A stretch of DNA of 10,225 nt from the NCBI GenBank assembly GCA_046047315.1, contig JBJOID010000091.1:1-10225 (forward strand). The letters run 5' to 3'. The notes below the pieces were generated by a model, which was not told where the DNA came from, made no database searches, and saw nothing but the letters and a program-made list of their open reading frames with translations. The DNA comes from WGMK01 sp046047315. GTDB lineage: Bacteria > Hydrogenedentota > Hydrogenedentia > Hydrogenedentales > JAEUWI01. How positions within the stretch are numbered: position 1 is the stretch's first letter; every line of letters starts with the position of its first letter. The position numbers and the translations under genes are program-made. Below, piece after piece: positions 6,598 through 10,225 of the stretch.

Positions 6598-7614
6598 TTA
6601 AATCTGACCAAACAGATTGCGGAACTCGTCCAGTGAACGGCCGAAGCTCGCGCCCGTTGGGAAGGGATCGCCAATCGAAGCCTCGAACGAAGCGGGATTG
6701 TTCACATCGCAGGTGGGGCAAAGCGTGTAGCGCTGATATTCGACATGGCCATCGAGATAGAGCACATTCGCACCACCGGGCACGTGATTGAACGCCTCAA
6801 TGGCGGGACCGGTCTCGTCCCAAATCACAGCGATATCCGACTGTGCCTGTGCGGCTGCTGCCGGATTGTTGATGTCGGTGATGAAGAAGCGCTCAATGCC
6901 TTCACGGAAGCGATAGCCATTCAGCAGGGTGCCAGCTGGAATCTCGCTGTTGCCCACATGGGTGAACTGGAAATCATTGTCATTGAATTCCGTGATGTTG
7001 GTGGTGATATCGCCGCCCTGCTGACGCGGCTCGAACACCGTCCAGCTATAGACCGCGCCAAGGAACGACGTGGGCACGCTGATGTCCGAGTTCGACCAGG
7101 TCGGCGGAACACTCCAGGCATGGTCGCGCACGGCCCAGCCCAGATAGTTGTAGCTCAGGTCGCCGGTCTCGCTTTTGAGACCGCTGCTGGCGATGCGCGA
7201 CCAGCGGCCACGGCGGTCATCGCCGTCGATGCGGTCCACTTCCACCACCCAGTTGCCGGGGGTCTCTTCCCACATCCACTCGCCGTCTTCACCAAAGAAC
7301 TCGCCGGTGTCGGCCAGCGCATCGGACGGACAGAAGATGATGTTCAGATCGGTCATGTATTCAGGATAAACCGAGCGCACGTTGAAGAAGAAGTTCTCTT
7401 CATAGGGCGCCTTCGGCGGGAACTTCGCGCCGCGAGACTCGTTGGAGTACATCTTGAATACAAGCCCCAACTGCTTCAGGTTGTTTTGGCAGGACGCCCG
7501 CCGGGCGGCCTCGCGAGCCCGCGCGAGCGCGGGCAGCAGGATGGCCGCGAGAATGCCGATAATGGCAATCACGACCAACAGTTCAATGAGCGTGAACCCC
7601 TTCTTCCTCTGCAT
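6598..7614 (-). CDS. Type II/IV prepilin-like protein with H-x10-DG motif
   Basis: A 338-aa prepilin-like protein. The short basic leader MQRKKG is followed by FTLIELLVVIAIIGILAAIL, the standard class III signal cut by a prepilin peptidase after G6, then methylated on F7. It continues with the usual amphipathic helix (ARAREAARRASCQNNLKQLG). The large C-terminal domain carries FCPSD (94-98), YNYLGW (155-160) and NHVPGGANVLYLDGHVEY, the processing-associated H-x9-DG type signature, here with ten residues between H277 and D288. These proteins occur in many copies in Planctomycetes, Lentisphaerae, Verrucomicrobia and Hydrogenedentes. Their function is poorly known; a role in a pilus-like or type II secretion fibre is assumed. 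After the motif comes an unusual tail of about 45 residues with CPTC (299-302). ATG 7614 has AGGAG 10 bases upstream. The gene stands alone. Confidence 0.9.
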   Translation of the reverse strand: MQRKKGFTLIELLVVIAIIGILAAILLPALARAREAARRASCQNNLKQLGLVFKMYSNESRGAKFPPKAPYEENFFFNVRSVYPEYMTDLNIIFCPSDALADTGEFFGEDGEWMWEETPGNWVVEVDRIDGDDRRGRWSRIASSGLKSETGDLSYNYLGWAVRDHAWSVPPTWSNSDISVPTSFLGAVYSWTVFEPRQQGGDITTNITEFNDNDFQFTHVGNSEIPAGTLLNGYRFREGIERFFITDINNPAAAAQAQSDIAVIWDETGPAIEAFNHVPGGANVLYLDGHVEYQRYTLCPTCDVNNPASFEASIGDPFPTGASFGRSLDEFRNLFGQI

Positions 7615-7681
7615 GACAATGTCACTCCTAACTGGTATGAGTACAAAAATGGATCGCCCGGCACATGCCAAGTGCTCCAAA

Positions 7682-7730
7682 AATATAAGATTCCAAGGTT
7701 TAGACTAATCTATCGGCGGCTTGGAGTCAA
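7682..7730 (-). promoter_or_regulatory. Candidate promoter region of the pseudopilin gene
   Basis: The 179-bp gap between flgL and the pseudopilin gene is clearly more AT-rich than its flanks. On the minus strand TTGACT (7730-7725, 5/6) stands 17 bases from TAGTCT (7707-7702, only 3/6). Further down, TATATT (7687-7682, 5/6) is a good -10 without a matching -35. One of these probably drives the pseudopilin gene; the sequence does not decide which. Confidence 0.28.
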
Positions 7731-7734
7731 CGGA

Positions 7735-7766
7735 AATCTTCTGCTCATAATGCAAAAAAGAAGATT
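7735..7766. repeat. 8-bp inverted repeat downstream of flgL
   Basis: AATCTTCT (7735-7742) and AGAAGATT (7759-7766) are perfect reverse complements with a 16-base AT-rich loop. GGCGGC (7715-7720) and GCCGCC (7768-7773) form a partly nested outer pair. Lying 28 bp after the flgL stop, it could end the flagellar transcript. The T-run falls inside the loop rather than after the stem, so a normal intrinsic terminator is not shown. Confidence 0.35.
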
Positions 7767-7793
7767 GGCCGCCTTGGTCGCTGTCCGGGGTGC

Positions 7794-8717
7794 TTATCGA
7801 ACGAAATCCAGAAGGCTGGGCTGGACCACGCGCACTCCCGCGCTGAGCGCCGCCTGATAGGCGTTGCTCTGGGCATTAAGGTTAAGCACCACCTCGGCGA
7901 AGTCCGCGTCGATGTTTTCCGAAACGACCTCGGCGAGTTGCAGGTTCACATCGCGGAGGTTGTTCTCGGTGTTCGAGAGGCGGTTCTGAATGGCACCCAC
8001 GCGCGAGAGGAGCACCAGGATCTGTTCCTGCGCCTGGCCAAGCTCTTCAAGCCCGGTTTCCAGTGCGGCGCTGTCCCCTGCACGCAATCCGTCGCGAATA
8101 TTGATGAGCGTGTCGTAAAGGTCTACTGTCTGGGGCGAGCTTGAGAAAAAGACCGCGTCGCCGGGTTGATTGCCGGGCACCACCAGTCCCTCGGAAATCT
8201 CGATCTGGAAGGTCTGGTCGTTTCCATTGTAGGCAACCGCCGTGATCTCGTTGGACGCGTTTCGGGTGGCGCTCATCGGTGGCTCCAGTGTGCGCGTGCC
8301 GCCGAATATCTGGCGTCCCCCGGAAACGCGGTTACCCTGCGCGAGCAATTCCTCCAGCAACTGGTTGACCTCGTTGGCGATCTGGTCGCGCTGGGTCTGG
8401 TTGTTGGTGCCGTTGCTCCCTTGAAGCGTCAACTCGTCCGCGCGCTGGATCAGGTCGACTACCGTGAGCAGAGCGGATTCCGTCTCGGCCAGCTGGGGGC
8501 CGGCAGAGGTAATGTTGTTGATGTACTGCTCGTTCTTACCCGCCTGTGCCTGCGCATTCACAGCGCGCCGCACCGCCAGCGGATCGTCGGAAGGCCGGTT
8601 CACGCGCTGGCCGGTGGCCAGCTGTTCCTGAAGCTTCAGGATCTCCCGGCTTTGCCGGTTGAGATTGCGAAGCACGCGGTCCACCATCAGGCGCTGCGTG
8701 ATGCGGGATGCGCCCAT
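7794..8717 (-). CDS. flgL: Flagellar hook-filament junction protein FlgL (HAP3)
   Basis: A 307-aa protein, close to the usual length of about 300-320 aa. FlgL links the hook-associated zone to the flagellin filament and is exported by the flagellar type III system. The N-terminal D0/D1 helices are clear: RITQRLMVDRVLRNLNRQS, then LQEQLATGQRVNRPSDDPLA, the conserved flagellin/HAP signature. The C-terminal helices end in NAYQAALSAGVRVVQPSLLD and FVR, matching the typical '...A..a..rv.qpSLLDFL' ending. The middle (about 105-235) is the variable outer domain and includes SGGRQIFGGTRT. The HAP3 ending and length, with no large flagellin variable domain, favour FlgL over flagellin. ATG 8717 lies 3 bp after the flgN stop with no strong Shine-Dalgarno of its own, so translational coupling is likely. 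It is the last gene of the flagellar run. Confidence 0.93.
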   Translation of the reverse strand: MGASRITQRLMVDRVLRNLNRQSREILKLQEQLATGQRVNRPSDDPLAVRRAVNAQAQAGKNEQYINNITSAGPQLAETESALLTVVDLIQRADELTLQGSNGTNNQTQRDQIANEVNQLLEELLAQGNRVSGGRQIFGGTRTLEPPMSATRNASNEITAVAYNGNDQTFQIEISEGLVVPGNQPGDAVFFSSSPQTVDLYDTLINIRDGLRAGDSAALETGLEELGQAQEQILVLLSRVGAIQNRLSNTENNLRDVNLQLAEVVSENIDADFAEVVLNLNAQSNAYQAALSAGVRVVQPSLLDFVR

Positions 8718-8720
8718 GCT

Positions 8721-9221
8721 TCAGCCCGCCTGGTTCAGCAGGGCTGCCGAACGATGGGCAGGCGCCAGGGGCGCCCCGGCGGTCGAGTATCCGGGCGATG
8801 CTTCTCCCCCTTGCAGGGCGCGCAGGGTTTCATTGCAGGTGCTCAACAAGCGGCGCATCACGCGCCCGTTTTGCTTGGTGGCCAGCGCGGACGCAGCCAT
8901 CACCTCGCGCAATCGCGCCTGCAACTCGGCAAGCCGGGCCTGCCAGGGCTGCGGAGCCGCGGCAACCACGGCACTGAGGGTATGCTGAGCGGCGTCAAGC
9001 CCCAACCCTTCCACCACCGCGCGCGCCGCGCGATGCCGCCCAGCCTCGGCGGCAGCCGCTTCTTGAAGCACGAGGTTCAACGATGCCGTGAGCTCGGCAA
9101 GCCGTTGCGGGTCGCGTCCACGAATTGCTGTTTCCTGAAGTTGGCAGAGTCGCAGCACGGTTTCCTGGCGTTCGAGTTCTTCCTCGAACACCACGCAAAG
9201 GTTTTCCAATGCTTCACGCAA
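8721..9221 (-). CDS. flgN: FlgN-like flagellar export chaperone
   Basis: A 166-aa, mostly helical protein with an acidic, leucine-rich N-terminal half (LENLCVVFEEELERQETVLR, then LQETAIRGRDPQRLAELTAS) that fits the FlgN family. FlgN is the cytosolic chaperone that guards FlgK and FlgL before type III export, and its position right before flgL supports this. A second helical stretch covers about 92-135, and the last 30 residues look disordered (GGEASPGYSTAGAPLAPAHR). The only reasonable start is TTG at 9221, with AAGGAA 7 bases upstream; no ATG or GTG occurs in frame between it and the upstream gene. The next in-frame starts are GTG codons 10 and 11, which would remove part of the first helix. 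Identification rests on pattern plus place rather than strong motifs. Confidence 0.78.
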   Translation of the reverse strand: MREALENLCVVFEEELERQETVLRLCQLQETAIRGRDPQRLAELTASLNLVLQEAAAAEAGRHRAARAVVEGLGLDAAQHTLSAVVAAAPQPWQARLAELQARLREVMAASALATKQNGRVMRRLLSTCNETLRALQGGEASPGYSTAGAPLAPAHRSAALLNQAG

Positions 9222-9249
9222 CGCTGGCTTCCTTGCCCTTGTGGCGGGG

Positions 9250-9621
9250 CTACTTCAACAACTGCCCGGCTTCGACGGGATTCGCGCCCGCATAGGCGCG
9301 CAATTCCTGCACCGTCAGGTATCCATCCCTATCGGCATCCATCGCGACAAACTTGACCGGGTCCAAGCCGCTCTCTTCCACGCGAAGGCGCAAGTCGCCG
9401 TCGGCGTCGCGCAGCGCAAGAAACTTGTCCGACAGCGCGTTGGCCGTGGATTGAGACAGCATGGTGGAGGCGCTTGCCCCCCCACGGTGCATTTCGATCT
9501 GACGATTGAGAATCTCTGCGAATTGCTCGCCCGTCAGTTTCGGGGTCTTGAGGGCCTGCACCAGACTGGTGGCCCCCTTAAACACGCCCCCGAGGGCGCT
9601 GGCTCCTGCGAGTAGGTTCAT
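9250..9621 (-). CDS. Small EF-hand protein in the flagellar operon
   Basis: A 123-aa protein not known to me as a standard flagellar part. Its C-terminal half has two EF-hand calcium-binding loops. The first is D72-A-D74-G-D76-L-R-L-R-V-E-E83, with Leu in place of the usual Gly at position 6. The second is D95-A-D97-R-D99-G100-Y-L-T-V-Q-E106, which fits the canonical pattern fully. The spacing of 23 residues between loop starts is shorter than in a calmodulin-type pair. The N-terminal 70 residues look helical and carry no clear signal peptide or lipobox. ATG 9621 overlaps the flgJ stop by 4 bases (ATGA) and has AAGGA about 7 bases upstream; its own stop is 28 bp before flgN. It could bind calcium to tune assembly, act as a regulator, or be exported. 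It shows no FlgM-like features that I can see. Confidence 0.82.
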   Translation of the reverse strand: MNLLAGASALGGVFKGATSLVQALKTPKLTGEQFAEILNRQIEMHRGGASASTMLSQSTANALSDKFLALRDADGDLRLRVEESGLDPVKFVAMDADRDGYLTVQELRAYAGANPVEAGQLLK

Positions 9622-9986
9622 GACGCTATCCTTTCGATATAGGCGGCGGGCATGCGAAACCCTTGCTCCTTGGCAAGCGAGGAATCCGCCGCGTTAATTC
9701 GGCTCCGGCTCACCTCGATCTGCGCCGCGATTTGTTTGGCCACGCCGAGCTGATTGGACTCGGCCATTGAGCGCGCAAGGTGATCATCGAGCATCTCCTC
9801 GAAGAGCGCCTTCTCCGGTGAACGGGGGAACAGCCCGCCGTCCGGAACCATCTGACGCATGGACTTCATCAGCTCTTTTAGGAAGACTTGCTCGAATTCC
9901 TGCAGGGCAATCTGCTCGCGCTTGGCCGCATCGGGAGCGCCATGCACCAACTGCGGGTTCCCCGCATAGGGATTGACGTAAAGCAT
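9618..9986 (-). CDS. flgJ: FlgJ-type rod-binding protein, single domain
   Basis: A 122-aa protein matching the N-terminal rod-binding domain of FlgJ, the cap that guides assembly of the flagellar rod in the periplasm. The family pattern is clear: LQEFEQVFLKELMKSMRQMV at about 28-47, then EKALFEEMLDDHLARSMAES and QLGVAKQIA, with the conserved F-x2-x-FLK-x-x-M-x-x-MR and a late GLA-like turn. The peptidoglycan-hydrolase domain present in enterobacterial FlgJ (about 310 aa in total) is absent, as in many other phyla, so a separate enzyme must open the wall. ATG 9986 overlaps the flgI stop (TGATG) and GAGG lies 7 bases upstream; a GTG one codon earlier is possible. It is followed by a 4-nt overlap with the EF-hand gene. 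Confidence 0.9.
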   Translation of the reverse strand: MLYVNPYAGNPQLVHGAPDAAKREQIALQEFEQVFLKELMKSMRQMVPDGGLFPRSPEKALFEEMLDDHLARSMAESNQLGVAKQIAAQIEVSRSRINAADSSLAKEQGFRMPAAYIERIAS

Positions 9987-10225
9987 CACATCACCTCGAG
10001 GTCGGCTTCGAGGGCGCCGGCCGTGCGCAAGGCCTGAAAGATGGAGATCATGTCGCGCGGAGTGACACGCAGTCGGTTGAGCGCCTCGGCTACGTCCGCC
10101 GCGGAGGTCCCCTCCACCGGCATCAGGAAGGCCTCGCGCTCCACCACGTCGATCTCGCTGGTCTCGGTGACTACCGGGTCCGCGTCCGTGAAGGACAAGG
10201 CGGGCGTCACGGTGGGCGTCGTGGC
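9986..10225 (-). CDS. flgI: Flagellar P-ring protein FlgI (C-terminal end)
   Basis: The last 79 residues of a protein whose N-terminus lies off the right edge. The ending ADVAEALNRLRVTPRDMISI followed by FQALRTAGALEADLEVM is the standard FlgI C-terminus ('LV.ALN.lGvtprDlIaIlQalk.aGAL.AeLevi'). FlgI forms the periplasmic P ring, the bushing around the rod at the peptidoglycan layer, and its presence implies an outer membrane with an L ring encoded elsewhere (flgH often lies just upstream). The stop TGA (9988-9986) overlaps the flgJ start by one base, so coupled translation is expected. The visible part before the conserved end (DADPVVTETSEIDVVEREAF) is close to the family's usual strand pattern. 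Confidence 0.93.
   Translation of the reverse strand, partial: ATTPTVTPALSFTDADPVVTETSEIDVVEREAFLMPVEGTSAADVAEALNRLRVTPRDMISIFQALRTAGALEADLEVM

Noticed and set aside
7710..7717. GCCGATAG on the minus strand, close to the sigma28 (FliA) -10 GCCGATAA
   Set aside because: Seven of eight bases agree, but the expected TAAA-type -35 is absent at the right distance. It lies before the pseudopilin gene rather than a late flagellar gene.
6745..7857. Open frame of 370 codons on the plus strand opposite the pseudopilin
   Set aside because: It is antisense to a gene with an unmistakable prepilin signal and runs through the AT-rich promoter gap without any supporting motif.
8166..9356. Open frame of 396 codons on the plus strand across flgL, flgN and the EF-hand gene
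   Set aside because: It lies antisense to three well-supported genes in a coupled operon and has no domain or ribosome site worth noting.
9250..9621. The EF-hand protein as FlgM (anti-sigma28)
   Set aside because: Size and place fit, but I see no FlgM-like C-terminal helices; the C-terminal half is taken up by two calcium-binding loops.

Overview
The window is GC-rich, densely coded bacterial DNA. A P-ring gene (flgI) implies a Gram-negative-type envelope. The prepilin-like protein, with a GFTLIEL start, FCPSD, YNYLG and an H-x10-DG motif, belongs to a paralogue-rich class typical of Planctomycetes, Verrucomicrobia, Lentisphaerae and Candidatus Hydrogenedentes. A member of one of these groups is the best guess, by inference from motifs only. 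All genes but one lie on the minus strand, so the layout below is given right to left, in the direction of transcription.

Flagellar block (10225 to 7794): the C-terminus of flgI, a single-domain flgJ (rod-binding domain only), a small protein with two EF-hands, flgN (T3SS chaperone, TTG start) and flgL. Junctions are a 1-nt overlap, a 4-nt overlap, a 28-bp gap and a 3-bp gap, so this is one translationally coupled operon. Two things are odd. An EF-hand protein sits roughly where flgM is often found, and flgK, normally between flgN and flgL, is not there.

Envelope block (7614 to 3193): a stand-alone type II/IV-like pseudopilin ends in a strong intrinsic terminator. Next comes a secreted FecR/DUF6600 protein with a long arginine-rich, lysine-free tail. 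Forty bases further on is a very acidic, tyrosine-rich lipoprotein with G-x3 repeats. The opposite charges of these last two, encoded side by side, suggest a surface or periplasmic pair.

The single plus-strand gene (2473 to 3114) encodes a lipoprotein with an Ala/Pro/Glu/Lys-rich stalk and a predicted carbohydrate-binding-like beta-sandwich. It converges on the acidic lipoprotein gene, with a perfect 17-bp inverted repeat between them acting as a likely two-way terminator.

Left block (2244 to 1): a polytopic GT39/ArnT-like glycosyltransferase followed 17 bp later by a thioredoxin-fold protein with a CNHC active site, cut by the window edge. The 228-bp region between the glycosyltransferase and the plus-strand lipoprotein is divergent and holds candidate promoters for both. 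I saw no rRNA, tRNA, CRISPR array, insertion sequence or other mobile element. No gene-free stretch exceeds 300 bp.
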